A stretch of 64,000 bases of DNA from DATFQE01 sp963733845. GTDB taxonomy: Bacteria; Actinomycetota; Thermoleophilia; Gaiellales; Gaiellaceae. This document shows, in pieces, positions 33,628-43,610 of the stretch; position 1 is the first letter of the stretch; each line of letters begins with the position of its first letter. A model generated the notes under the pieces. It saw only the letters and a program-made list of their open reading frames with translations. It ran no database searches and was not told where the DNA came from. The stretch lies in the NCBI GenBank assembly GCA_963733845.1, contig CAVTEM010000007.1, positions 682,001 to 746,000 of the forward strand, given 5' to 3'. A program made the position numbers and the translations under genes.

Positions 33628-35511
33628 ATGGCGACGCTCCCGCCCCCAGCCGAGCGGCGTCGCCCGCGGCGAGGCTCGCTCGCCAGGCCGGTGAACGGGC
33701 GGCTCTACCGCGGCACGTGGCTCCTCGTGGCTCTGCCCCTGCTGGTGACCGCGTTCACCGTGGCGCGACCCGGGCCGTTGCCGGCACCCCAGTTGCCGCC
33801 TGTTTTCGACGGCGCCACCGCGCTCCAGCTCGCCCAGGACCTCGCGCTGGCCCACCCGGACCGCTCCCCCGGCTCCCCGGACGCCCGGGAGGCGGCGGCC
33901 TGGCTGCGCGGCCAGCTCGAGCCCTACGGCCTGAACGTGCGCGAGGACCGCTGGGAGGAGACGATCCCCGGCCTGGGCCGGCGCGAGCTGGTCAACCTGA
34001 TCGCCGTCTCGCCCGGCCGCTCGAACCAGACGATCGTCGTGATGGCGCACCGCGACAACACGGGCGCCGGGCCGGGGGCGAACGACAATGCGTCGGGCAC
34101 CGCAGCCCTGATCGAGCTCGCCCGCTCCTACGCGACGACCGGCTCCGCAGGGACGCCGAACGCCGCCGTCGGGACGACGAACACACTCGTCTTCCTCTCG
34201 ACCGACGGAGGCGCCTTCGGGGGCCTGGGCGCCGCCCGCTTCGCCGGCCGCTCCCCCTACCGCAACCGCACCGTGGCGGTCGTCAACCTTGCCGCCCTCG
34301 CCGGCGCGACCCCGCCGCGGATCGAGCTCGCCGGCGATCGGCCCCGCTCGCCGGCGGCGGCCCTCGTCAGGACGGCGGCCGCCCGCGTGCTCGAGCAGAC
34401 CGGCGAGGAGCCCGGCCGGCCGCGGGCGATCGACCAGCTGATCGACCTGGGCTTCCCGTTCAGCTTCTACGAGCAGGCTCCGTTCGTCGGCCGGGGGATC
34501 TCCGCGATCACGCTCACGACGGCCGGCCCGCGCCCGCCGTCGTCGTTCACGGACACGCCCAACCGGCTGAATCGACAACGCCTGACCGAGGTCGGCCGCT
34601 CCGCCCAGGCGCTCGTCAGCTCGCTGGACCAGGGTCTGGATCTCGCCCAGGGCACGCAGAGCTACGTCTTCCTCGGGTCACGGTTCGTCCGAGGCTGGGC
34701 GATCCAGATCTCGCTCGTCGCAATGCTGCTGCCCTTCCTGTTCGCGGCCATCGACCTGTTCGCGCGCTGCCGCCGCCGTCACATCCGCATCGCGCCTGCA
34801 CTTCGAAGCCTCCGCAGCCGACTGGCGTTCTGGCTCTTCATCGGCGTGCTCTTCGCGATCTTCGCGCTCGTGGGCGGCTGGGGAGACGCTCCGCCGCGCC
34901 CGCTCTCGCCCGAGAGCGCCGCCGCAACCCGGTGGGCGACCGGATCGCTGGTCATCTTCGGGCTCCTCGCGCTGGGCGGCTGGCTCGTCGCACGCGAGCG
35001 CCTGCTGCCGCGGCGCCCGGTCACACCTGAGGAGGAGCTCGCCGGCCACACGGCGGCGCTGCTCGCGCTCTCCGTCGTCTCCTTGCTCGTCGTCGCCGTC
35101 AACCCGTTCTCGCTCATCTTCGTCCTGCCGTCGGTCCACGCCTGGCTCTGGCTCCCGCAGGTTCGCTCGAGCTCGCCCTGGGTGCGCGCGAGCGTCTTCG
35201 TCGCGGGCTTCGCCGGCCCGTTGCTGTTGCTGGCCTCGTTCGCAAGACGCTTCGAGCTCGGGCTCGACGCGCCCTGGTACCTGCTCAAGCTGGCGGCGGT
35301 CGGGTACGTCGAGCCGCCCGCTGTGCTGATCACCTGCGCCTGGTTCGCCGCCGCGGCGCAGCTGGCTGCGCTCACGGCCGGCCGGTACGCGCCCTACCCC
35401 GCCCCGGCCGAGCGGCCGCCTCGGGGCCCGCTGCGCCAGCTCGTGCGGGGACTCTTGCTGCTCACCCTCAGAGGGCGCGGCAAGGACACCCGCCGGGCCG
35501 CGACGGGCTAG
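33628..35511 (+). CDS. M28-like peptidase domain with membrane domain, active site degenerate
   Basis: 627 residues. One N-terminal helix precedes an M28 aminopeptidase-fold domain at residues 70-350, then about seven hydrophobic helices. VMAHRDNTGAGPGANDNASG keeps the first metal His and the bridging Asp. But the place of the catalytic Glu-Glu reads STDGGAFGGLGA, the later ligand Asp reads VNLAALAG, and the last ligand His is not seen near SFTDTPNRLN. It is therefore likely not a working peptidase, or uses another site. Its stop overlaps the convergent moeA by 4 bp. Confidence 0.78.
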   Translation: MATLPPPAERRRPRRGSLARPVNGRLYRGTWLLVALPLLVTAFTVARPGPLPAPQLPPVFDGATALQLAQDLALAHPDRSPGSPDAREAAAWLRGQLEPYGLNVREDRWEETIPGLGRRELVNLIAVSPGRSNQTIVVMAHRDNTGAGPGANDNASGTAALIELARSYATTGSAGTPNAAVGTTNTLVFLSTDGGAFGGLGAARFAGRSPYRNRTVAVVNLAALAGATPPRIELAGDRPRSPAAALVRTAAARVLEQTGEEPGRPRAIDQLIDLGFPFSFYEQAPFVGRGISAITLTTAGPRPPSSFTDTPNRLNRQRLTEVGRSAQALVSSLDQGLDLAQGTQSYVFLGSRFVRGWAIQISLVAMLLPFLFAAIDLFARCRRRHIRIAPALRSLRSRLAFWLFIGVLFAIFALVGGWGDAPPRPLSPESAAATRWATGSLVIFGLLALGGWLVARERLLPRRPVTPEEELAGHTAALLALSVVSLLVVAVNPFSLIFVLPSVHAWLWLPQVRSSSPWVRASVFVAGFAGPLLLLASFARRFELGLDAPWYLLKLAAVGYVEPPAVLITCAWFAAAAQLAALTAGRYAPYPAPAERPPRGPLRQLVRGLLLLTLRGRGKDTRRAATG

Positions 35512-36701
35512 CCCAGCGCCAGGTAGCGAACGGACGAGCCCGCCTCGAGCTCGCCGTCGCCCCTCGGCACCAGCACGAGCGTGTCAGCCTCGGCCGCCCG
35601 CACGATCATGTGCGACTCCTGACCGGCCACCGGGCGCAGCACGACAGTGCCGTCCTCGACCGACGACCGCGCACGCGCGAGCTCGTCCCGCGCCGCGTTG
35701 CGCGCCAGGCTGTCCGCAAGCGTCCCGATGCCGAAGTGCGGACCAGGCGCGGCAGCGCCCTGGAGGGCGAGCACCGCCGGCCGCACGAACAGCTCGAAGC
35801 ACACCAGCGAGGAGACCGGATTCCCGGGCAGTCCGAAGACGAGCGTGTCGTCACGGACGCCGAACCACAACGGCTTGCCCGGCTTCACGGCCACGCGCCA
35901 GAAGACCTCCTCGACCCCGAGCTGACCGCCGATCGAGCGGACCAGGTCGTGAGGACCGACCGAGACCCCGCCGGTCGTGACGAGCACGTCCGCCCCGAGA
36001 CCCCGCGCGAGCGCCTCTCTGTGCGCGTCCGCCTCGTCGGCTGCCGGTGCCAGCCGCTCGACCTCCGCGCCGGCGGCGCGGAGCTGCGCGGTCACGATCG
36101 GGCCGTTGGCCTCGTAGATCTGACCCGGCTCGAGCTCCTCTCCCGGCAGACGAAGCTCCGAGCCCGTCGTGAGGACGGCGGCGCGCGGGCGCCGGGCGAC
36201 CGTGAGCTCCGACACGCCGGCGGCCGCCAGGGCTCCGATCTGCGCCGGACCCAGGCGGATCCCGGCGCTGACGACGGTGTCGCCGCGCCGCGCGTCTCCT
36301 CCGAGCGGACGGACGAACGCGCCTGCCTCTGCGGGCCGCTCGATGCGGACAGAGTTGTCATGCTCGACAACGTACTCGACCGGCACGACGGCATCGGCGC
36401 CCTCGGGGATCACCGCGCCCGTGGAGATCGCCATCGCCTCGCCGAGCTCGAGGCCGCGCGGGGCGGGGCTGCCGGCCGCAATGCGGAAGCCGATCGGCAG
36501 CTCGCCCGGGGTGTCCGCGGCCCGTACGGCGAAGCCGTCCATCGCCGAGCTGTCGAACGAGGGCAGGTCGACGGCGGCGAGCGCAGGCTCGGCGAGCACG
36601 CGGCCCGCGGCGTCGTCCAGCCCCACGCGCTCAGTCGGCAGCGGCCGCGCACGCTCGAGCACGAGCGCCAGCGCGTCCTCGATCGACAGGAGATCGGCCA
36701 T
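35508..36701 (-). CDS. moeA: molybdopterin molybdotransferase MoeA
   Basis: 397 residues. DLPSFDSSAMDGFAVRAADT, MAISTGAVIPEGADAVVPVE, AAVLTTGSEL, YEANGPIVTAQL, VLVTTGGVSVGPHDLV, VKPGKPLWFG and VFGLPGNPVSSLVCFELF are all MoeA landmarks. It inserts molybdate into adenylylated molybdopterin. ATG at 36701 has TAGTGT 6 nt upstream and shares the 22-bp gap with the divergent GT2 gene. The moaB and moaC genes are in another operon of this window. Confidence 0.95.
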   Translation of the reverse strand: MADLLSIEDALALVLERARPLPTERVGLDDAAGRVLAEPALAAVDLPSFDSSAMDGFAVRAADTPGELPIGFRIAAGSPAPRGLELGEAMAISTGAVIPEGADAVVPVEYVVEHDNSVRIERPAEAGAFVRPLGGDARRGDTVVSAGIRLGPAQIGALAAAGVSELTVARRPRAAVLTTGSELRLPGEELEPGQIYEANGPIVTAQLRAAGAEVERLAPAADEADAHREALARGLGADVLVTTGGVSVGPHDLVRSIGGQLGVEEVFWRVAVKPGKPLWFGVRDDTLVFGLPGNPVSSLVCFELFVRPAVLALQGAAAPGPHFGIGTLADSLARNAARDELARARSSVEDGTVVLRPVAGQESHMIVRAAEADTLVLVPRGDGELEAGSSVRYLALG

Positions 36702-36707
36702 CGCCCG

Positions 36708-36713
36708 ACACTA
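36708..36713 (-). promoter_or_regulatory. -10 element of a putative leaderless promoter (moeA)
   Basis: TAGTGT on the minus strand, 6 nt before the ATG at 36701. It overlaps the divergent GT2 -10 by two bases. Confidence 0.5.
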
Positions 36714-36717
36714 AGCT
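36712..36717 (+). promoter_or_regulatory. -10 element of a putative leaderless promoter (GT2 gene)
   Basis: TAAGCT, 6 nt before the GTG at 36724, no Shine-Dalgarno sequence. Confidence 0.5.
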
Positions 36718-36723
36718 ACCGGC

Positions 36724-37678
36724 GTGGCGGCCGAGCCAACGATCTCCGTCGTGGCGCCCGCCTTCGAGGAGGAGCGCAGCGTCGCGCTGCTCTTCGAGGA
36801 GCTCGAGGCCGCTCTCGACCCGCTCGGCGAGCCCTGGGAGGTCGTCTTCGTGGACGACGGCTCGACAGACGGCACGTTCGCCGCGCTGACCCGGCTGCAC
36901 GCGAAGAACGACAACGTCCGGGTCGTCCACCTGCGCCGCAACTTCGGCAAGTCCGCGGCCCTGGCGGCGGGCTTCGAGGAAGCCCAGCGGGGACATCGTC
37001 GTCACGATCGACGCCGACCTGCAGGACGATCCCGCCGAGATCCCGCGTCTCCTGGCAAAGCTCGACGAGGGCTTCGATCTCGTCTCGGGCTGGAAGAGCA
37101 ACCGGCGTGACCCGTGGACGCGGCGCGTGCCGTCCCGCATCTTCAACCGCATGGCGAGCGCCGTCTCCGGCATTCGCCTCCACGACGTCAACTGCGGGCT
37201 CAAGGCGTACCGGGCCGAGGTCGTGCGCGACCTGAGGATCTACGGGGAGCTCCACCGCTTCCTCCCCGTGCTCGCGCACGAACGCGGCTACCGGGTCGCC
37301 GAGCTCCCGGTCAACCACCGGCCACGCAGCCACGGCCGCTCTCGCTACGGCGTCGAGCGCTACCTGCGCGGGTTCCTCGACCTCCTCACCGTCTCGCTCG
37401 TCGGCCGCTACCGGCAGCGCCCGCTGCACCTGTTCGGCGGGATCGGACTGCTGCTCGGGGTCCTCGGCACGATCGTGCTCGCCTACCTGACCGTGCTCAA
37501 GGCCACCGGCGAGGCGATCGGACACCGGCCCCTGCTGATCCTGGGCGTCCTGCTCGTGGTCGTCGGGCTGCAGCTCTTCTCACTCGGCCTGTTGGGCGAG
37601 ATGATCCGGAGCCTGCACGAGGAGCGCACCGGCGAGCGGGAGCGCGAGCGGCGCCACGTGGACGAGATCCTGCGCTAA
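36724..37678 (+). CDS. family 2 glycosyltransferase, DPM1/GtrB-like (frame break)
   Basis: About 317 residues after removal of one base near 36988. ISVVAPAFEEERSVALLF, VVFVDDGSTDGTFAAL and VRVVHLRRNFGKSAALAAGF lie in the first frame; the second carries VVTIDADLQDDPAEIPRLL (metal DAD), VNCGLKAYRAEVV and HGRSRYGVERYLRGFLDLL, then two membrane helices. Without the extra C the junction reads AQGDIVVTIDADLQDDP, typical of the family. It probably transfers a sugar to polyprenyl phosphate. GT4 and DUF2079 genes follow within 5 bp or by overlap. Confidence 0.84.
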
Positions 37679-37683
37679 GCGGC

Positions 37684-38747
37684 TTGCGGGTTCTGTACTT
37701 CGGGACGTACGAGCGGACGTATCCGCGCAACGCGCAGGTGATCTCGTGCCTGCGCCGTGCCGGCGTCGAGGTCGACGAGCGGCACGTCTCCGTGTGGGAG
37801 GGGCAGGAACACAAGTGGGGAGCCGGGCCGGCGGCAGCACTCCGCCTGCTCGGAGCCGAAGCGCGTCTGCTCAAACGGCCGCAAGGGGCGCTACGACGCG
37901 GTCGTGGTCGGCTACCCCGGCCACCTCGACCTCCCGGCGGCCCGGCGCGCCGCCCGGGGCACGCCCGTCGTCTTCAACCCGCTGCTCTCGCTCGAGGACA
38001 CGCTCGTCGGCGACCGGGGCCGCTTTCGCCCGGGCTCGCTGCCTGCACGCGTGCTCGCAGCCGTCGACCGCCGCGCGCTGCAGGCGGCCGACCTGATCGT
38101 GGCGGACACCGAGGCGAACGCCGACGACCTCGCCCGCCGGGGCCGGATTCCACACCGGAAGGTGGCCGTGTGCTTCGTCGGCGCCGAGGAAAGGGTGTTT
38201 CGCGCCGGCTGGGTGCAGGCGGGAGCCGTTCGTTGCGCTCTTCGTCGGCAAGCTGATCCCGCTGCACGGCGTCCAGACGGTGCTCGAGGCCGCGCGGCTC
38301 ACCCCGGAGCTTCGGTTCCGGATCGTGGGTAGCGGCCAGCAGGCCGACGCCCTGGCGACGCGTCCGCCCAACGTCGAGTGGATCCCCTGGGTCGAGTACG
38401 AGCGCCTCCCTGACGAGCTGCACGCGGCGGGCTGCGCGCTCGGGATCTTCGGCACCTCCGCGAAGGCCGGCCGCGTGATCCCGAACAAGGCCTTCCAGGC
38501 GCTCGCATGCGGAACGCCGCTGGTCACGGCGGATACGCCGGCCGCGCGAGAGCTGCTCGGCGACGGCGTCAGCGCCCTGCTCGTGCAGCCCGGCAACCCG
38601 GAGGCTCTCGCCGGCGCGGTACAAAAGCTGGCAGCGGATCCGGCGCTGGCCGAGCGGATCGGCGCGCGGGGGCACGCCGTCTACCGCGAGCACGCGAGTG
38701 AGGACGTACTCGGCGCACGCTGGCGCGGGCTCCTGGAAGCGCTGTGA
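37684..38747 (+). CDS. family 4 glycosyltransferase (two frame breaks)
   Basis: About 353 residues after two one-base corrections (near 37879 and 38216-38222). Pieces in order: RVLYFGTYERTYPRNAQVIS; YDAVVVGYPGHLDL and LQAADLIVADTEANADDL; then EPFVALFVGKLIPLHGVQTV, LRFRIVGSGQQ and NKAFQALACGTPLVTAD, the GT4 donor site. The length, 3n+2, fits exactly two extra bases. The TTG start is inferred from the first Rossmann strand, 5 bp after the GT2 stop. Acceptor unknown. Confidence 0.8.
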
Positions 38748-40147
38748 GGATCAAGGCGGCCCTCTGGGCGGCGATCGGCGCATTCGCCGCGGGCTTCTCC
38801 GCGCTCGCCGTACTCCGTCACGAGGCGTTCAACGCAGGGCGTTTCGACCTCGGGAACATGACCCAAGTCGTCTGGTCGACCGCGCACGGTGATCCCCTGC
38901 GGATGACCGACCTCCAGGGCGAGCAGATCTCGCGGCTGGCCGCACACACCGACGTTCTCCTCGCGGCGTTCGCGCCGCTCTGGTTCGTCTGGCCCGACCC
39001 CTCCCTGCTCCTCGTCGTCCAGGCGCTGGTCGTCGCCCTCGGCGCCCTGCCGGTCTTCTGGCTGGCGCGCAAGCACCTCGGCTCGCCCCGTGCGGCGCTC
39101 GGCTTCGCGCTGGCCTACCTGCTCTACCCACCGGTGCAGTGGCTCGTCCTGGACGACTTCCACGCCGTCGCGCTCGCCTGCCCGCTCCTCCTGTTCGGCT
39201 TCTGGTACCTCGACGAGGACAGACTCGGCGCGTTCGCGCTGGTCGCCGCACTCGCCGTGCTCACGAAGGAGGAGGTCGGATTCGCGGTGGCGGCACTGGG
39301 CCTGTGGTACGCGCTCGCGCGCGGTAGGCGCCGCCCCGGACTCCTGATCGCCGCGGCCGGAACGGCCGTCTCGCTGCTGGCGATCCTCGTGGTCATGCCC
39401 GCGTTCTCGGACGGCGAGTCCGACTTCTATCGTCGCTACGCGGAGGTGGGCGGCTCCCCGGGAGGCATCGCCGAGTCCGTCCTCACCGATCCGCTGCACG
39501 TCGTCCAGGTCGCGTTCGACGGCCGCGGTCTCGGCTACCTCCTACGCCTGCTCTTGCCGTTCGGACTGGTCTTGCTGGCTCCGCTGACGCTGGTCGTGGC
39601 CCTGCCCGAGCTCGCCATCAACCTGCTCTCGTCGACTCCGACGCAGACCTCGATCCACTTCCACTACACGGCCGCGATCATCCCGGCCCTCGCGGCCGGA
39701 AGCGTCTTCGGCGCAGCCCGGGTCGTGCGCCGGCGGCCCGGCCTGGCCACGCCGCTCGCCGGGCTCTCCGTCGTGCTCGCGCTCCTGTCGGGCTGGTGGC
39801 TCGGCCCACTGCCCTACCCGGGCGGCGAAGACCTCGCAGCCGACGCCTGGCGGGTCGAGCCCCACGACCGGATAGCGACACGCGCGCTGGAGCTGATCCC
39901 GCCCGATGCGACGGTGAGCGCCTCCAACGCGCTGGGAGCGCACCTCTCGGAACGGAAGCGGATTCTCAGCTTCCCCTACCGCCAGGACGCCGACTGGGTG
40001 GTGGTCGACGAGCAGCGGCCGAGCTACGCAGACCGGGCGGTGGCTCCCGTCGAGGCTGCCGCCGCAGTCGCCTGGCTGCGGCGTGACCCGTCCTGGCGGC
40101 TCGTCTTCGAGGAGGACGGCGTGCTCGTCTTCCGCCGTCAGCGCTAG
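38744..40147 (+). CDS. DUF2079 polytopic membrane protein, possible glycosyltransferase
   Basis: 467 residues with roughly ten hydrophobic helices, intact in one frame. The opening RHEAFNAGRFDLGNMTQVVW, the loop AAHTDVLLAAFAPLWF and the motif LLSSTPTQTSIHFHYTAAIIP are typical of DUF2079. The family has the architecture of membrane glycosyltransferases using polyprenyl-linked sugars; activity is not demonstrated by sequence. The GTG start shares GTGA with the GT4 stop. The last part (residues 370-467) is soluble, probably outside. Confidence 0.83.
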   Translation: MRIKAALWAAIGAFAAGFSALAVLRHEAFNAGRFDLGNMTQVVWSTAHGDPLRMTDLQGEQISRLAAHTDVLLAAFAPLWFVWPDPSLLLVVQALVVALGALPVFWLARKHLGSPRAALGFALAYLLYPPVQWLVLDDFHAVALACPLLLFGFWYLDEDRLGAFALVAALAVLTKEEVGFAVAALGLWYALARGRRRPGLLIAAAGTAVSLLAILVVMPAFSDGESDFYRRYAEVGGSPGGIAESVLTDPLHVVQVAFDGRGLGYLLRLLLPFGLVLLAPLTLVVALPELAINLLSSTPTQTSIHFHYTAAIIPALAAGSVFGAARVVRRRPGLATPLAGLSVVLALLSGWWLGPLPYPGGEDLAADAWRVEPHDRIATRALELIPPDATVSASNALGAHLSERKRILSFPYRQDADWVVVDEQRPSYADRAVAPVEAAAAVAWLRRDPSWRLVFEEDGVLVFRRQR

Positions 40148-41359
40148 ACCGGAATCGTCTGGGGCAGGAGGTACGCGCACAGCCCGAGTGACACGAGCTG
40201 CGCCGTTCGGTCGTCCTCGGCCGCCGCCAGCGGCACCGCCCAGACCACGTACCAGACCACGAGCCACGGAGCGGCGAGCATCAGCGCGCAGGCGGCCAGG
40301 CCGAGCCGCGCGCGGCCGCGGAGCGCCTCGCGCACGAGATACGCGAAGCCCACGACGAACCCGGCTGCAAAGAGGCCCAGCGCGACCCCGTGCGGGACGC
40401 CGAGCTCCTGGAGGCGGTGGGGGAGCGCGTAGCTCGTCTCGGTGTTCGCGTTTTTGGCCAGCGGGCCGAAGGCCTCCAGCCAGCCGAAGCCGTACCGCAG
40501 CGTCGCAAGCGTGAGCAGGGCGAGCAGGGCTGCCAGGAAGCCGCGATGGTCGACGGGCCTCCCGGTCCGGCGCGACTCGAGCGAGCGCAGCGGCAGCAGA
40601 AAGAGCGGCACCCACTTCACCAGCACGGCCGCTGCCCACGCCGCCCCCGCCCAGGCCCGGCGCCCGGAGGCGCCCAGCGCCAGTGCCCCGACCACGAGTG
40701 CCGCCATCCAGGCGTCGTTGTGGCCCCCTCCGGCGAAGTGCACCGCGAGCAGCGGGTTCCAGCCGGCGAACGCACAGGCGAACACCGGGCGCGGCGAGAG
40801 CAGGGCCGCGAGACCGACGGCCGCGAGCACCGCCAGCGCCGCAAGCGTCTTGTAGATCCAGGCCGCCGCATTCGCGGACTCGCCCGCTGCGAGCGCGAGC
40901 GGCTCCGAGGCGAGCGTGAATGCCGGCCCGTACACGGACGTCGTGTCGCGCCAGGCGGTGCCGACGTACGGGAACGACGGATCCTCGGGGAAGTCGGCCG
41001 GCGGATCGCGGTACGGGTTCGCATCGTGCACGGTCGCGATCCGGCCGTAGCTCCAGTACGTCCAGGCGTCGGTCGAGAGCAGGAGCGGTGCGGCGAGAGG
41101 CACCAGCTGGATCGCGACCGCAAGCACGGCGACGAGGCGCAGCGACGTCCGTTTTCGCGAGAGCAGCACGCAGCGCGAGCAGGTAGAGGGCGAAGGCCGC
41201 GGCCAGCGCCGCCAGGAAAGCCCAGGCATAGACGCTGTCGCCCTGGGGGTGGCCGCCGTTCAGCGGCTCGAGCGGCGAGTCACTCGGCCAGGCCAGCGCC
41301 GCGCAGACGCAGACGAGCGCGAGCACGCCGAGACCGGCCGCGGGCGCGGCGAGCCTCAC
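40144..41359 (-). CDS. membrane glycosyltransferase, GT87/mannosyltransferase-like (frame break)
   Basis: About 404 residues after removing one base near 41165-41172. The first frame holds an N-terminal helix and GDSVYAWAFLAALAAAFALY; the second continues LVAVLAVAIQLVPLAAPLLL, TDAWTYWSYGRIA, NPYRDPPADFPEDPSFPYVG (a DxD/NPY loop) and HFAGGGHNDAWMAALVV, with about ten helices. The NPYRDP and GGHNDAW features are seen in polyprenyl-phosphate-mannose-dependent alpha-mannosyltransferases. Starts 4 bp after the PBP stop and converges on DUF2079 with 4 bp overlap. Confidence 0.75.
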
Positions 41360-41363
41360 CGGC

Positions 41364-43610
41364 TCAGAACGGTGGAGGCGGCGGCTCCGCCGGCGGTGGC
41401 GGCGGAACTGGCTCAGTGGGCGGCGGCGTCGGCGCGGGCTCCGGCGGAGGAACCAGCTCCGGAGGCGGCTCCGGCTGAGGCGTCGGCTGGGGGGTGGGCT
41501 GCGGAGTCGGCGACGGCGGAGCCGGCGGCTCGGGTGCCGGGGTCGGGCTGGCCGGAGGCGTGTAGGTGCCCGAGTACGAGTCCTCGGCGTACTGACCCTG
41601 GTCGAAATCGGTCCAGACCGGCCACTCCCTCGGCTGGGCGAACTCCCGCGCCGACTCGTTCTGGAGCGCCGGCTGCATGAACAGCCGCCAGATCTGGGCG
41701 GGGAACGTGCCGCCTGCCACGGAGATGCCGTGGACGCTCTCCATCGGGATCTCGCCCTGCGGGTACCCGACCCACACGGTGGTGGAGAGGTCGGGCGTGT
41801 AGCCGCAGAACCAGGCGTCCGAGTGCCGCTCGGTCGTCCCCGTCTTGCCCGCCGCCGGGCGTGGGATGTTCGCGCCCGTGCCGGTGCCGGCGTTGATGTT
41901 GTCCCGCAGGATCTGCGTCACCTCGTAGGCGACGCCGTCCGAGATCACGCGACGGCGCTCGGGAGCTCCCCAGCCGGCGCTCTCGTCGACCTTGCCGTCG
42001 GGCAGCACGACCTTCGTGATCGCCATCGGCCGCGAGTACATCCCGCCCGCCGCGAGCGTCGCATACGCGGACGCCATGTCGAGCGGGGACACGCCCATCG
42101 CGCCCAGGCCGAGCGAGGGGACGTACGCGCCTTCGCGGGTCTTCAGCGACGCGCGCACGCCGAGCTTGTGCGCCATGTCGGCCACGTTCTCCGGCCCCAC
42201 ATCGAGCGTGAGCTGCGCGAAGACCGTGTTGTCCGAGCGCAGGGTGGCCGAGTGCACGGACGTCGAGCCGTAGTAGTCGTTCCCGTACGTCTCGACGCAC
42301 CACCAATTGGTCTCGCAGGAGCCGCTCGGATCGGGGCGGTAGAAGAACGGCGCGGAGGTGTAGTACGTCGAGTCCGGGTCGGCACCCTGCTCGACCGCCT
42401 CGGCGAGCACGAAGGTCTTGAAGGTCGAGCCGGCCTGCCTGCGCGACTGCGCGGCCAGGTTGAACTGGAGTGCCTTGCGGCCCGGGATGACCGCGTCCAT
42501 CGCCCGGATCGCGCCGGTGCCCGGGTCGATCGAGACCACGGCCGCCGCGGGATCGCTGCGGTCGTAGAGCGTGTCGGTGATCGCCTTGCGGGCGAGCTTC
42601 TGGAAGCGCCGGTCGATCGTCGTGTACACGCGTAGCCCGCCCGAGCGCACGGTGTTCGCGCCGTACTCCCGCAGCAGCTCCTCGCGCACGTAGCTGAAGA
42701 AGTACGGCTCGTGGATCCGCTTGTAGAGGATCCCCTTCTTCAGGCCCAGGTCGCGCTCCGCGACCGCCTCGCGGTACTGCGCACGGGTGATGTCGCCGTT
42801 GTCGAGCATCGCGCGCAGCACCGTGTTCCGGCGGGCGAGCGCGCGTTCCGGCTTGTTGAACGGGTCGAAGACCGAGGGTGCCTGCGGAAGTCCCGCCAGC
42901 GTCGCGGCCTGGCCCAGCGAGAGGTTCCGCGACCGTCGAGAGAAGTACGTCTGCGACGCCGCCTCGACGCCGTAGGCGTGGTTCCCGAAGTAGACCTGGT
43001 TGAGGTACTCCTGGAGAATGTGGTCCTTCGACCAGCGGCTGTTCAGCTTGATCGCGAGACACGCTTCGGTGACCTTGCGCTCGAGCGTCACCTCGCGACC
43101 GATGTAGAGGTTCCGGACGAGCTGCTGGGTGATGGTGGAGCCGCCCTGGACGACCTTGCCCGCGCGCACGTCCGCCCAGGCCGCGCGCAGGATGCCGGCC
43201 ACGTCGATCCCGCCGTGCTCGTAGAAGCGCCGGTCCTCGATCGCGAGGATCGCCTTGCGCATCCACGGGCTGACGGTGCGCAGCTCGACCGGCGTGCGGT
43301 TCTTCTCGGCCGGGATCGTCCCGAGGAACGAGCCGTCGGCCGCGTACACGAACGTGTTCTGCCCGATCGCGACCGGCCGCAGCTTGTCCAGGTCGCAGCG
43401 CTTGTTGATCTCCGTCGCGCCGCCGAGACTGGCCGCGCCGCCGGCGAGGACCGCCAGCAGCACGAGCAGCGCGAGCAGGAGCGCGAGCTTGCGGCCGCGG
43501 TGCTTGCGTTCCTTCTTGCGCTGGCGTCTGCGTCGCTGCAGCCGCAGCTCCAGGGCGTCGGATCCGCGCGCGCTGCGGCGCCGCCGGGAGCGAGGGTCGC
43601 GGGGGCTCAT
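41364..43610 (-). CDS. class A penicillin-binding protein (transglycosylase/transpeptidase)
   Basis: 748 residues. A very basic cytoplasmic start, one membrane helix (LALLLALLVLLAVLAGGAAS), GT51 domain with ILAIEDRRFYEHGGIDV and VVQGGSTITQQLVRNLY, then a transpeptidase domain with SxxK in QAGSTFKTF, SxN in LRSDNTVF and KTG in AGKTGTTERH. The last 90 residues are a Pro-rich tail of PTPQPTP repeats, probably in the wall. It polymerises and cross-links peptidoglycan. Its ATG overlaps the MscS stop; one envelope operon runs DUF2203-MscS-PBP-mannosyltransferase. Confidence 0.95.
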   Translation of the reverse strand: MSPRDPRSRRRRSARGSDALELRLQRRRRQRKKERKHRGRKLALLLALLVLLAVLAGGAASLGGATEINKRCDLDKLRPVAIGQNTFVYAADGSFLGTIPAEKNRTPVELRTVSPWMRKAILAIEDRRFYEHGGIDVAGILRAAWADVRAGKVVQGGSTITQQLVRNLYIGREVTLERKVTEACLAIKLNSRWSKDHILQEYLNQVYFGNHAYGVEAASQTYFSRRSRNLSLGQAATLAGLPQAPSVFDPFNKPERALARRNTVLRAMLDNGDITRAQYREAVAERDLGLKKGILYKRIHEPYFFSYVREELLREYGANTVRSGGLRVYTTIDRRFQKLARKAITDTLYDRSDPAAAVVSIDPGTGAIRAMDAVIPGRKALQFNLAAQSRRQAGSTFKTFVLAEAVEQGADPDSTYYTSAPFFYRPDPSGSCETNWWCVETYGNDYYGSTSVHSATLRSDNTVFAQLTLDVGPENVADMAHKLGVRASLKTREGAYVPSLGLGAMGVSPLDMASAYATLAAGGMYSRPMAITKVVLPDGKVDESAGWGAPERRRVISDGVAYEVTQILRDNINAGTGTGANIPRPAAGKTGTTERHSDAWFCGYTPDLSTTVWVGYPQGEIPMESVHGISVAGGTFPAQIWRLFMQPALQNESAREFAQPREWPVWTDFDQGQYAEDSYSGTYTPPASPTPAPEPPAPPSPTPQPTPQPTPQPEPPPELVPPPEPAPTPPPTEPVPPPPPAEPPPPPF

